A model generated the notes under the pieces. It saw only the letters and a program-made list of their open reading frames with translations, did no database searches and was not told the origin of the DNA. The position numbers were made by a program, and so were the translations under genes. DNA of 64,000 bases, from assembly GCA_945925985.1 (NCBI GenBank), contig CAMELV010000017.1, positions 18,865-82,864 on the forward strand, given 5' to 3'. Shown here piece after piece: positions 16,386 to 24,590 of this stretch. Position 1 is the stretch's first letter. Each line of letters begins with the position of its first letter. Source of the DNA: Comamonas sp. lk. GTDB lineage: Bacteria > Pseudomonadota > Gammaproteobacteria > Burkholderiales > Burkholderiaceae_C.

Positions 16386-17714
16386 TTATTCGGCAGCCAG
16401 TGCCCTGTCAAATGCATCCAACAGGGCATCAATGTCGTCCAGCGTGATACACATCGGCGGGTTGAGACGAAAGGTATTGCGGGTGGGACTCCCCTTGACC
16501 ATGATGAAGCCTGCATCGCGCATGCGAGCCATGACCCGCTCGCCCTCATCTACAGCGGGTTCACGGGTCGAACGGTCACGTACCATTTCGATACCCAGCA
16601 TCAAGCCCGCACCGCGCACGTCGCCAATCAGCGCATGCCGGCCCTGCAGCTTGCGAAGTCCCGTAAGCAAGCGCTCACCGCAGCTTAGGGCATGGGCTTG
16701 TAAACCTTCATCGTCAATCACCTTGAGAACTGACCGGGCCGCAGCGCTAGCCACTGGATTTCCAGCGTAGGTGTTGAAGAAACGAACTTTCGCAAAGGAT
16801 TCTGCAATGTCGCGGCGGCAGACCACTGCGGCAATCGGAAACCCATTACCCATGCCTTTGCCCAGGACCACAATGTCGGGTATGGCGTCGTGCGCCTCGA
16901 ATCCCCAGTAGTGTGAACCCAGGCGGCCAAATCCCGTCTGAACCTCGTCGCTGATGCACAACCCGCCCGCCTCCCGGGTGATCTTGAAAGCCTCACGCAT
17001 ATAGCCCGGCGGCATGGGTACCACGCCGCCGGAGCCCTGAATGGGCTCGATGATCATGCCGGCGATTCGTCCGCAAGTGGAGGAAAAGATGCTTCTCCGC
17101 AGCTCTGAAAGATAGGGTTCGAGAACTGCCCCGAATGCACCCTTGTACTGGTCAGGATGCATCGCGTGCACGAAGCCCTGCATCGCCGCCGATGACCAGC
17201 GGTTGTAGCTGAAAGCCGTGCTGCCAGATGCACCAAACTGAAGCCCGTGGTAGGCGTTGCGCAGTGAGACTAACTCAAAGTATCCGGTATGAGCCCGTGC
17301 CATCATGTACGCCAAGTCGATGGCCTCCGAGCCACTGTTGACAAGCTGGACCACCCAGTCGGGACCCTTCGGCATGCGCGCCAACAGCTCCTCGGCATAC
17401 AGAATGGGTTGCTCGTTAAAGAACAGCGATGTGCAATGCTGCATCAGCTGCATTTGCTCACCGGCCATAGCCACGGTGACCGGATGCGCGAAACCAAGGC
17501 TAATGCACAGATTCTGCGCCGTGCAGTCCAGGTATCTTTTACCGGTTTCGTCAAAGACGTATTGACCCTGACCTCGCACTAGAGTGAGTGGCTGGTGCGG
17601 ATAGATCATGGTGGTCCCAAGCGATGCGCTCATGCAGCGCGCCCGCCGCTGGGCTAAGTTGCTGATGAAAGCCGTGGCGTCGTTTGCGGGGGCCAAGGTG
17701 ACTGCTTTTTGCAT
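16386..17714 (-). CDS. Class III PLP-dependent aminotransferase, AGXT2-like
   Basis: A 442-residue fold-type I aminotransferase of class III. The phosphate-binding motif NSGSEA is at 126-131, the cofactor Asp is in SDEVQTGFGR (255-264), and the Schiff-base lysine is K286 in LGKGMGNGFP. The segment GYMREAFKITREAGGLCISDEVQTGFG resembles alanine-glyoxylate aminotransferase 2, which uses beta-amino or omega-amino acids with pyruvate or glyoxylate (family knowledge). ATG 17714 was chosen because the next upstream ATG (17753) lies inside the -10 hexamer and the mRNA should begin near 17745. It is divergent from a TetR gene, with a candidate operator inside its promoter. Confidence 0.9.
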   Translation of the reverse strand: MQKAVTLAPANDATAFISNLAQRRARCMSASLGTTMIYPHQPLTLVRGQGQYVFDETGKRYLDCTAQNLCISLGFAHPVTVAMAGEQMQLMQHCTSLFFNEQPILYAEELLARMPKGPDWVVQLVNSGSEAIDLAYMMARAHTGYFELVSLRNAYHGLQFGASGSTAFSYNRWSSAAMQGFVHAMHPDQYKGAFGAVLEPYLSELRRSIFSSTCGRIAGMIIEPIQGSGGVVPMPPGYMREAFKITREAGGLCISDEVQTGFGRLGSHYWGFEAHDAIPDIVVLGKGMGNGFPIAAVVCRRDIAESFAKVRFFNTYAGNPVASAAARSVLKVIDDEGLQAHALSCGERLLTGLRKLQGRHALIGDVRGAGLMLGIEMVRDRSTREPAVDEGERVMARMRDAGFIMVKGSPTRNTFRLNPPMCITLDDIDALLDAFDRALAAE

Positions 17715-17751
17715 GGCGTACTCTGTGTTTGGGTGAAGCAAAACGGACTGC

Positions 17752-17780
17752 ATATTACGGCAACCAAATTGCCTTGTCAA
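17752..17780 (-). promoter_or_regulatory. Strong sigma70-type promoter for the aminotransferase operon
   Basis: On the minus strand a perfect TTGACA (17780-17775) and TAATAT (17757-17752) are separated by 17 bases. The spacer contains the inverted repeat at 17759-17773. The expected transcription start near 17745 leaves about 30 bases of leader before the ATG. Confidence 0.75.
17759..17773. promoter_or_regulatory. Candidate TetR operator GGCAA-N5-TTGCC
   Basis: A perfect five-base inverted repeat fills the spacer between the -35 and -10 of the aminotransferase promoter and abuts the -35 of the divergent tetR promoter. One bound dimer could shut both promoters, the usual logic for a divergently encoded TetR repressor. 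Confidence 0.55.
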
Positions 17781-17801
17781 AAAAATTTTTTTTCGTTTAA
17801 T
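17774..17801 (+). promoter_or_regulatory. Promoter for the TetR gene; probably leaderless
   Basis: TTGTCA (17774-17779) and TTTAAT (17796-17801) are separated by 16 bases, mostly an A7-T8 tract. The start of transcription would fall at about 17808-17810, on the ATG itself. No Shine-Dalgarno precedes that ATG, which fits a leaderless mRNA. Confidence 0.5.
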
Positions 17802-17809
17802 ATCCTGCA

Positions 17810-18445
17810 ATGTCAAAAAAAATAGCATCGACCGAAAGCTCTCCGAAAACACCATCGCAGACCCGAGGACCAGGTCGAACAACGCTCGCACGTCTGCTGC
17901 GGGCGGCCGGGGAGGTGCTGCAAGAGTGCGGCTATGAAGGACTGAGTACGACCGCTGTAGCGCAGCGTGCCGGGGTGAGCACGGCAACGATGTACCGCCA
18001 TTTCCCAGACAAGCATGCGGTGCTCCATGCGCTGATCGTCCATGAACAAACCGAGCGGGCCCAAGCGGTAGCGCCATTTTTCTCAGCCATGGCGACGGCT
18101 CCGGACTGGCGAGCCCCTTTGGCTGACTCAACGCGCAACAGCTGGCGTCTGCGGCGCGCCCAACCTGGCGCCTATTCGGCACGCAGAGCACTGCAAACGT
18201 CACCTGAGTTATGGCGATGGGACCAGGAGCAGAACGAGTCCATAGCAATGGGATTGGCAGCAGCCATGTGCCAACGGAACCCTAAGTTATCGCAAGCACG
18301 AGCACGTATGGCGGCTCTGGTATCGGTCCAGGCAGTTGTGGCACTACTCGATCTGGCCAGTCTGAACCCGCGCCGCGGATCTGCCATTGTTGAGGAGGCC
18401 ATCACGCTGCGTGCCGCCTACCTCGCCCGCTTTCTCGAGGTTTAG
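17810..18445 (+). CDS. TetR-family transcriptional regulator (TetR1)
   Basis: A 211-residue regulator with an N-terminal TetR helix-turn-helix: TLARLLRAAGEVLQECGYEG, then STTAVAQRAGVSTATMYRHFPDKHAVL, roughly residues 28-75. The C-terminal ligand domain is unclassified. It is divergent from the aminotransferase-rhodanese genes with a shared, overlapping promoter and operator, so it probably represses them and itself. Thirteen bases downstream begins an amidohydrolase gene in the same operon, so the inducer may be a substrate or product of these enzymes. Confidence 0.92.
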   Translation: MSKKIASTESSPKTPSQTRGPGRTTLARLLRAAGEVLQECGYEGLSTTAVAQRAGVSTATMYRHFPDKHAVLHALIVHEQTERAQAVAPFFSAMATAPDWRAPLADSTRNSWRLRRAQPGAYSARRALQTSPELWRWDQEQNESIAMGLAAAMCQRNPKLSQARARMAALVSVQAVVALLDLASLNPRRGSAIVEEAITLRAAYLARFLEV

Positions 18446-18457
18446 GAGAGGGTAGCC

Positions 18458-20095
18458 ATGACGATCACGATCTACCGAGCTCGGCGCATCATCACCATGA
18501 ACCTGGCTCGACCGGACGCTACTCATGTGGCGGTTCGTGATGGCCGAGTGCTCGGGACAGGGAGCATGGCAGAGTTGGCCCTTTGGGGGCCTAGCATTCT
18601 GGACGAGCGCTTCGCTGACAAGGTGCTGATGCCGGGCTTCGTGGAGGGTCACACGCACCTTTCTGAGGGCATGAACTGGCGCCATGTGTATTGCGGCTAT
18701 CACGACCGCATGGATCCAGATGGGCGCACCTGGTCTGGCGCGCGTGATCTGCGTGACGTGCTGCGGCGACTGCGTGAAGCGCTGCCCTCGGACGATGACG
18801 GCGGCAAGCCATTGATTGGCTGGAGTTTCGACCCGATTTATTTCCTCGGTGCAGCACGCTGCACCCGGCATGATCTGGACACGGTAAGCGTCACGCGGCC
18901 GGTGCTGTTGCTGCATGCCAGCGGCCATATCATCAATGGCAATACACCCGCGCTCGCTGCGGCCGATTTCATGCGCCAGGGTATCGATCACCCGGGTATC
19001 CCGCTGGGTACAGATGGGTTTCCATCTGGCGAGATGAAAGGGCCAGACGCGATGACGCCAATACTGCAACGACAGGGTTTATACAAAGGGGAGGTGGATG
19101 CGCAGGCCATGTGGTCTTTTTCTCGTCTGTGTGTGCGCAAGGGGGTAACGACTGCGACTGATCTCGCCAACCCCCTGACGCCGGCGACACTCGAGCTCAT
19201 GCTAGCGATCAGCGCGGAAACTTCTTTCCCTACTCGCCTGGTCACCGTGCTGCGAGGCAATGGGCGCCATGTGACCGAACTTGTGCAAACGGCTCTCGCT
19301 TACCGGGAGCGGTCGACCGATATGCTGCGCCTAGGTGGCATCAAGATCGTAGCCGACGGATCGATCCAAGGCTTCTCAGCACGAATCAAGCATCCTGGGT
19401 ATTTCAATGGCGCGTCGCAAGGTCTTTGGTACCTGACTCCGGAATGGATGCGCTCACTGTACGGCGAAGCCTTGCGCACGGGCCTGCAGGTGCATACGCA
19501 TACCAATGGCGACATGGCCACCGAATTAGCGCTTGACAATCTAGAACAAAGCTTAGCAACCAATCCCCAACGTGACCACCGCTTCGTGCTGCAGCACTGC
19601 CAGTTGGCCGACGCGGCGCAATTTAGACGAATGAAGGCGCTGGGCATGTGCGTCAATCTGTTTGCAAATCACCATTATTATTGGGGCGACGCGCACTACA
19701 AGCTTACCATGGGCCCCGACCGCGCTGAGCGCATGAACCCCTGTCGAACCGCCATGGAGAGCGGTGTGCCATTTGCAATCCATTCAGATGCACCGGTGAC
19801 ACCCATGGGCCCATTGTTTACGGCTTGGTGTGCGGTCAATCGCATGACCTCTGGAGGACGCCAGTTGGGGACCTACGAGTGCATTGGCGTGTTGGATGCG
19901 CTGCGGGCGGTGACCCTGGGTGCAGCCTACACCCTCAAGCTTGACGGCGAGGTCGGCTCGATTGAGACCGGCAAACGCGCCGACTTTGCGGTGCTCGATG
20001 GTGACCCGCTTGCGGTTGCACCAGAGGCCTTGCGCGACGTTGGCGTATGGGGCGTGGTTCAGGGCGGAAGGATTTTTCAGGCCAACACGATGTGA
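18458..20095 (+). CDS. YtcJ-type amidohydrolase (paralogue 1)
   Basis: A 545-residue metal-dependent amidohydrolase of the YtcJ/exoenzyme-regulatory-protein group. The N-terminal beta-sandwich starts IYRARRIITMNL; the metal motif is H65-T-H67 in PGFVEGHTH. Later conserved pieces are KIVADGSIQGF, HTHTNGDMATELA, FVLQHCQLAD and IHSDAPVTPMGP, and the C-terminal GSIETGKRADFAVLDGDPL closes the sandwich. The family hydrolyses amide or cyclic amide bonds; the substrate here is unknown. It has a paralogue at 28224-29849 with the same motifs throughout. No signal peptide. It is preceded by AGGAGAG, a good ribosome-binding site, and follows TetR1 directly. Confidence 0.9.
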   Translation: MTITIYRARRIITMNLARPDATHVAVRDGRVLGTGSMAELALWGPSILDERFADKVLMPGFVEGHTHLSEGMNWRHVYCGYHDRMDPDGRTWSGARDLRDVLRRLREALPSDDDGGKPLIGWSFDPIYFLGAARCTRHDLDTVSVTRPVLLLHASGHIINGNTPALAAADFMRQGIDHPGIPLGTDGFPSGEMKGPDAMTPILQRQGLYKGEVDAQAMWSFSRLCVRKGVTTATDLANPLTPATLELMLAISAETSFPTRLVTVLRGNGRHVTELVQTALAYRERSTDMLRLGGIKIVADGSIQGFSARIKHPGYFNGASQGLWYLTPEWMRSLYGEALRTGLQVHTHTNGDMATELALDNLEQSLATNPQRDHRFVLQHCQLADAAQFRRMKALGMCVNLFANHHYYWGDAHYKLTMGPDRAERMNPCRTAMESGVPFAIHSDAPVTPMGPLFTAWCAVNRMTSGGRQLGTYECIGVLDALRAVTLGAAYTLKLDGEVGSIETGKRADFAVLDGDPLAVAPEALRDVGVWGVVQGGRIFQANTM

Positions 20096-20176
20096 TTGAC
20101 GCCTTCAGTGCGTCGTGGCCTGCTCCAGGGCATCGCTCGGGGTAAAGTACGACCTTGTCCAACATCGGAAAGCTGA

Positions 20177-20944
20177 ATGAACAACACGCTGATCAAGGGG
20201 CTGGCCTTGCTGGAGATGCTGGCGCATTCGGAGGGAGCGCTGGGTGTCACCGAGGTATCGGCCAAGACTGGCCTGGGCAAAAGCAACGCCCACCGGCTGT
20301 TGCAAGGCCTGGTTGAGGCTGGGTACGTACGCCAGGACCCGTCATCCGGGGACTACACCACGACGATCAAGGCATGGGAGTTGGGTTCTGCCGTCATGGC
20401 CAAGATCGGGCTCACGCAGATGGCTGAACCGTTCATGGCTTCCCTGTTGAACCGGTTTCGCGAGACGGTGCACCTGTCGGTGCTCGAGGGCGACGAGGTC
20501 GTTTACATCCACAAGCTCGACAGCCCCGAGCCGGTTCGTGCCTACAGCCAGGTCGGCGGGCGGGCGCCGGCCTATTGCGTGGCCACCGGAAAATCGATGC
20601 TGGCGTTTCAGAGTGCCGCCTTCCTGGAAGCAATGTCCACCCGGTTACAGCGCCACTCACCGCGCACCATCACCAAGGCAGCGGAGTTCCTGAGCGAAAT
20701 GGACGCCGTGCGGCGGCAGGGCTATGCGGTCAATCGGGGGGAGTGGCGCGAAAGCGTGGGCGGCTGCGCGGCGCCGATCTTCGATCCCGCCGGCGGCGTG
20801 ATCGCCGCCATTGGTGTGTCGGGCCCGATCGAGCGCTTGCGCCCCTCGCAGTTCAAGGCCATGTCGGTTGAACTGATCAAGGCGGCTACAGGTATCGGCA
20901 CTGAAATTGCGGGTCCAGGCCTGAGCAAGAGCAAGACCCGCTGA
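20177..20944 (+). CDS. IclR-family transcriptional regulator
   Basis: A 255-residue IclR-type regulator. The N-terminal winged helix-turn-helix includes LLEMLAHSEGALGVTEVSAKTGLGKSNAHRLLQGL (about 10-45). The C-terminal effector domain has ARGlike features such as GRAPAYCVATGKSMLAF and GYAVNRGEWRESVGGCAAPIFD. It lies 81 bases after the first amidohydrolase, in the same direction, and its end faces the molybdoenzyme gene with six bases between. It is a candidate binder of the TTCC-N7-GGAA repeats at 14668, 23340 and 6633. Confidence 0.92.
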   Translation: MNNTLIKGLALLEMLAHSEGALGVTEVSAKTGLGKSNAHRLLQGLVEAGYVRQDPSSGDYTTTIKAWELGSAVMAKIGLTQMAEPFMASLLNRFRETVHLSVLEGDEVVYIHKLDSPEPVRAYSQVGGRAPAYCVATGKSMLAFQSAAFLEAMSTRLQRHSPRTITKAAEFLSEMDAVRRQGYAVNRGEWRESVGGCAAPIFDPAGGVIAAIGVSGPIERLRPSQFKAMSVELIKAATGIGTEIAGPGLSKSKTR

Positions 20945-20950
20945 GGCGTT

Positions 20951-23278
20951 TCAGGCGTCTGCAAACAAAGGCGGCGTGAAGACTTGAACTGGCGGCGGCG
21001 TGCCGATGAATTTTTCGATCTCGACCAGGCAAGTCTGGGCCGAGCAACCCTGAGACAGTCGTGATGCGCCGACGTCGCGTGTTAATGAATTCGGATTGCC
21101 GTGTCGGTCCAATGAATCGCGGTCACCTGGCATTTGCGGGTCCCACCAGGCGCCGGTGCTCAGTTTGACCACCCCTGGCCGCAAATTGACGTCCAACACG
21201 GCGCCGGCCAGGCAAGCCCCCCGGTCGTTGAAGACCCGAACCACATCGCCATGGCGAACACCACGCCGGGCAGCATCGTCGGGGTGTATGTGAATCGGTT
21301 CTCGCCCGGCCACTTTGTTGGCCCGGCTATAGGACGAATGGTCCAGCTGACTATGCAGCTTGGTATGGGGCTGGTCAGACAGCATGTGCAGCGGATGCTT
21401 TCTTGCGGCTGCGCCGCCAAGCCACTCAGCCGGCTCGAACCAGGTCGGGTGGCCAGGGCAGTCCGCGTAGCCGAAAGAGGCAATGCGTTCCGAGAAAAGC
21501 TCGATGCGGCCACTCGGCGTCTCCAGCGGGTGGCCCACTGGGTCGGCCCGAAACTGCGCCAGCATCACCACGCCACCGTCGCTGGGTGGCAAGCGCACAC
21601 CAGAGGTGGCCCAAAAATCCGTGAACGCGGGGTATTCGACACCGGCTGTCTTGGCGCCGCGCGCAGCGTGGGCGTAAAGAAACTCCAGCCACTGCATGGT
21701 GCTGCGGCCTTCGGTGAATGCGTCGCGCAGGCCCATGCGCTGCGCAATGTCGGCAAAGATGTCGTAGTCGTCGCGCGACACGCCCGCAGGGTTCATCAAT
21801 TGTTTCATCGCGATCAACAAGGGGTCGCGGGTGCCGTGGCCGATATCGTTGCGTTCAAGCGTCGAGGTGGCCGGCAGCACGATGTCTGCCATGCGGGCAT
21901 GCGCGTTCCAGACCTGTTCGTGCACGACGATGGTCTCTGGGCGCGCCCATGCTTGGGCCAGACGGGTCAAATCCTGGTGGTGATGAAATGGGTTGCCGCC
22001 GGCCCAGTACACCAGCCGGATATCGGGGTAGACATGGCGCTCGCCGTTGTAATCGAAACTCTTTCCAGGTGACAACAGCATGTCGGTGATACGGGCTACC
22101 GGAATAAAGGCTTTAACCGGGTTGACACCCTGAGGAAGCGTGGGGCCGGGCAGCAGGCGGTCAGGACTTCCGATGTTGTTGGTGGGGCCATAGGCCATTC
22201 CGAAACCCCCGCCGGGCAGGCCGATCTGCCCCAGCACTGCGGCCAGCCCCACGGTGGACCAGAAGGCCTGTTCGCCGTGGTCCGCACGCTGCAGCGACCA
22301 TGCCACATTCACCATGCTGCGGTTGCCGGCGAGTTGCAGGGCAAGCTCGCGCAGGCGCTGCGCAGGCACGTCGGCGATGGGTGCAGCCCAGTCCGCATTC
22401 TTCACGACGCCGTCGACCTTGCCCAGCAGATAGTCTTGCCAACGCTCGAAACCCACGCAGTAGCGTGCCAGGAAGGGGAGGTCGTGACGACCAGCCAGGA
22501 TCACCTCGGTGGCCAGGGCGAGCATGACACTGACGTCGGTGTTAGGCCGAATCGGTATCCACTCCGTGGCGTTGTCGGGCACGTCCAGGTTGCTGCGCAC
22601 AGGGCTGAAGTTCACAAAATGGCAACCGGCGCTCGCCATGCTCGCCAGGCCCTTGCTGACCCGGTGCTCAGAGGCCGACCCCAGGCCAACCTGGGCGTTC
22701 TTTTGGGGCACGCCACCAAAGGTCACAAACAGGCGCGTGTGGGCCGCCAGCACGTCCCAGCTGTGGTGCTGGACCATCAGCTGCTCCATGGGTGCGACGA
22801 TGTGCGGCATCAACACGCGCCCGGCCCCCAGGCTGTAACTGTCCATGTGACGTACGTAGCCGCCCAAGGTGTTGAGGAATCGGTGCACCTGACTTTGCGC
22901 GTGGTGGAACCGGCCGGCGCTGGCCCAACCGTAGGAGCCGCCGAAGATTGACGCATTACCGTGCTGCGCGATCACGCGTTGGAGTTCGCCGGCCACCAGG
23001 TTCAGTGCGTGCTCCCAGCTGACCTCGACAAAGGGATCCTTGCCTCGGCCCGAACCGCTGGTTTCCACACCATGGCGATGCAGCCAGCCCCTGCGCACGG
23101 CAGGCCGTTGAATGCGAAGCGTAGAGCGATAGGCGTCCCACATGGCCGGGCCTATCGGAGAAGGATCGGGGTCGTCGGCACGAGAGGTCAGTCCGACCGC
23201 CTCCCCGTTTTTGCGAACCACGTCATAAGCGCCCCAATGGGAGGTGGCAAGGTCTTTCCCGATCGGCGTGGTGAGCAT
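20951..23278 (-). CDS. Molybdopterin oxidoreductase, BisC/TorA/DMSO reductase type (paralogue 1)
   Basis: A 775-residue Mo-bisMGD enzyme of the DMSO/TMAO/biotin-sulfoxide reductase branch. Y116 and W118 in GGSYGW match Tyr114 and Trp116 of Rhodobacter DMSO reductase. S149 in DSYSLGAGRVLMPHI, 33 residues after Y116 as in that enzyme, is the expected Mo ligand. There is no N-terminal 4Fe-4S cysteine motif and no Tat signal, so it is probably a soluble cytoplasmic S- or N-oxide reductase like BisC. The MGD-binding C-terminal domain (GDVVRVFNDRGACLAGAVL) is present. AGGAG precedes the ATG. It is divergent from the CoA-transferase operon. Its electron donor is not encoded nearby. Confidence 0.92.
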   Translation of the reverse strand: MLTTPIGKDLATSHWGAYDVVRKNGEAVGLTSRADDPDPSPIGPAMWDAYRSTLRIQRPAVRRGWLHRHGVETSGSGRGKDPFVEVSWEHALNLVAGELQRVIAQHGNASIFGGSYGWASAGRFHHAQSQVHRFLNTLGGYVRHMDSYSLGAGRVLMPHIVAPMEQLMVQHHSWDVLAAHTRLFVTFGGVPQKNAQVGLGSASEHRVSKGLASMASAGCHFVNFSPVRSNLDVPDNATEWIPIRPNTDVSVMLALATEVILAGRHDLPFLARYCVGFERWQDYLLGKVDGVVKNADWAAPIADVPAQRLRELALQLAGNRSMVNVAWSLQRADHGEQAFWSTVGLAAVLGQIGLPGGGFGMAYGPTNNIGSPDRLLPGPTLPQGVNPVKAFIPVARITDMLLSPGKSFDYNGERHVYPDIRLVYWAGGNPFHHHQDLTRLAQAWARPETIVVHEQVWNAHARMADIVLPATSTLERNDIGHGTRDPLLIAMKQLMNPAGVSRDDYDIFADIAQRMGLRDAFTEGRSTMQWLEFLYAHAARGAKTAGVEYPAFTDFWATSGVRLPPSDGGVVMLAQFRADPVGHPLETPSGRIELFSERIASFGYADCPGHPTWFEPAEWLGGAAARKHPLHMLSDQPHTKLHSQLDHSSYSRANKVAGREPIHIHPDDAARRGVRHGDVVRVFNDRGACLAGAVLDVNLRPGVVKLSTGAWWDPQMPGDRDSLDRHGNPNSLTRDVGASRLSQGCSAQTCLVEIEKFIGTPPPVQVFTPPLFADA

Positions 23279-23339
23279 GGCAGACTCCTCATTTTTGTTA
23301 AATAGGCCGTGTTATCATATTCGATACTTCAATACGACC

Positions 23340-23356
23340 ATTCCATTTTATGGAAT
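23340..23356. promoter_or_regulatory. Perfect inverted repeat ATTCCAT-TTT-ATGGAAT
   Basis: A 17-base repeat with seven-base arms in the 109-base region between the divergent molybdoenzyme and CoA-transferase genes. Its core is TTCC-N7-GGAA, the same core and spacing as at 14671-14685. It is probably a regulator site controlling one or both genes; the adjacent IclR protein is the first candidate. Confidence 0.55.
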
Positions 23357-23387
23357 TTTGCTTATTTCTTCATCGCAGATAACCCGC

Positions 23388-24590
23388 ATGCCGATTTCGC
23401 TTCAACCCCTGCACGGTGTCAAGGTCATCGAGTTCTGCCATGTGGCGGCTGGGCCGTTTTGCGGCATGTTGCTGGCTGATTTCGGGGCTGAGGTGGTGAA
23501 GGTCGAGCCACCTGAGGGCGACGTGATGCGCCAATGGCCTCCCTTGAGTCAGGGTTTCAGCGAAAATTTTGCATCTATCAACCGTGGCAAGCAGTCGGTG
23601 ATGCTCGACTTGAAGAACCCAGAACAACGTGACTTGGCGCGCCAACTGGTGCTGGGTGCCGATGTGCTGATAGAGAACAGCCGCCCAGGCGCCATGCAAC
23701 GGTTAGGTCTGGGCTGGGATTGGTTCGGGCCTCGCAAGTCCTCACTCATTTATTGCTCCATTTCAGCGTTCGGCCAAGATGGACCGCGCGGCCCGGAGGG
23801 CGGCTTTGACCTGACCATCCAGGCCAGCGCCGGTGTGATGAGCGTGACCGGCGAGCCCGACGGTGCCCCGGTCAAGGCCGGTGTCCCACTGGTGGATTTT
23901 GCGTCTGGACTGTATGCGGCGTACACCATCGCCGCTCTGCTCACCCGCGTACGACATGGTGAGCCTGGCGGTCAGGTGGACATACCAATGTTCTCGACCA
24001 CCATTGCCATCTCTGCGCTGCAGACCAGCGAATATTTCGGCACTGGGCGCAATCCGCGCAAGCTGGGCTCGGCGCATCCACGCAATGCGCCCTATCAGGC
24101 CTACCGTGCCAGCGACGGCTGGTTCGCGATGGCGGCGGGCAACAACAAGCTCTGGCAGCAGGTATGTCAGCTGACACCGGCCATGGAGCTTCTGGATGAC
24201 CCACGCTTCGCGACCCCGCTCCTGCGTGCGGCCAACCAGGCGGCATTGAAAGTGCTGCTCGAAGAACGGTTCGTGCACCGGCCGGTCCAACGGTGGCTCG
24301 ATCTGTACGCATCGGCCGGTGTGCCCTGTGCGCCCATCAATGGCTACGCAGAGGCGCTGGCTGATCCGCAGGCCAAGCACCTGCAACTGGTGCAACCCAT
24401 GCAGCTGCCTAACGGCGTGTCGACCCAAACGGTAGGCTGCCCGGTGAAAATCAACGGACAGGTGATCAACGTGAACACGCGCCCTCCGGCGCTGGGTGAA
24501 CACACCGAGCGGGTTTTGGCTAATCTTCAGACACCCCCCCCGGTTGTCGCACTTGCAGCGGACAACGAACCAAAAGGTGAAACCCGATGA
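23388..24590 (+). CDS. CaiB/BaiF-type (class III) CoA-transferase (second)
   Basis: A 400-residue class III CoA-transferase starting MPISLQPLHGVKVIEFCHVA. The frame is open upstream to 23244 but that extension crosses the operator and the divergent gene, so ATG 23388 is preferred. The nucleophile is D170 in AGVPLVDFASG; other family pieces are AEVVKVEPPEGD and ENSRPGAMQRLG. It overlaps the aldehyde dehydrogenase gene by four bases (ATGA) and heads a four-gene operon. It probably activates or deactivates a carboxylic acid made by the dehydrogenase or aminotransferase; the acid is not known. Confidence 0.92.
   Translation: MPISLQPLHGVKVIEFCHVAAGPFCGMLLADFGAEVVKVEPPEGDVMRQWPPLSQGFSENFASINRGKQSVMLDLKNPEQRDLARQLVLGADVLIENSRPGAMQRLGLGWDWFGPRKSSLIYCSISAFGQDGPRGPEGGFDLTIQASAGVMSVTGEPDGAPVKAGVPLVDFASGLYAAYTIAALLTRVRHGEPGGQVDIPMFSTTIAISALQTSEYFGTGRNPRKLGSAHPRNAPYQAYRASDGWFAMAAGNNKLWQQVCQLTPAMELLDDPRFATPLLRAANQAALKVLLEERFVHRPVQRWLDLYASAGVPCAPINGYAEALADPQAKHLQLVQPMQLPNGVSTQTVGCPVKINGQVINVNTRPPALGEHTERVLANLQTPPPVVALAADNEPKGETR

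Noticed and set aside
17779..17793. A7-T8 tract as a terminator
   Set aside because: It forms the spacer of the tetR promoter between two divergent genes; there is nothing upstream to terminate.
17715..18248. N-terminal extension of the AGXT2-like aminotransferase
   Set aside because: It would run over the divergent promoter and the TetR1 gene; the region has a clear -10 and operator, and the protein part has no family similarity.
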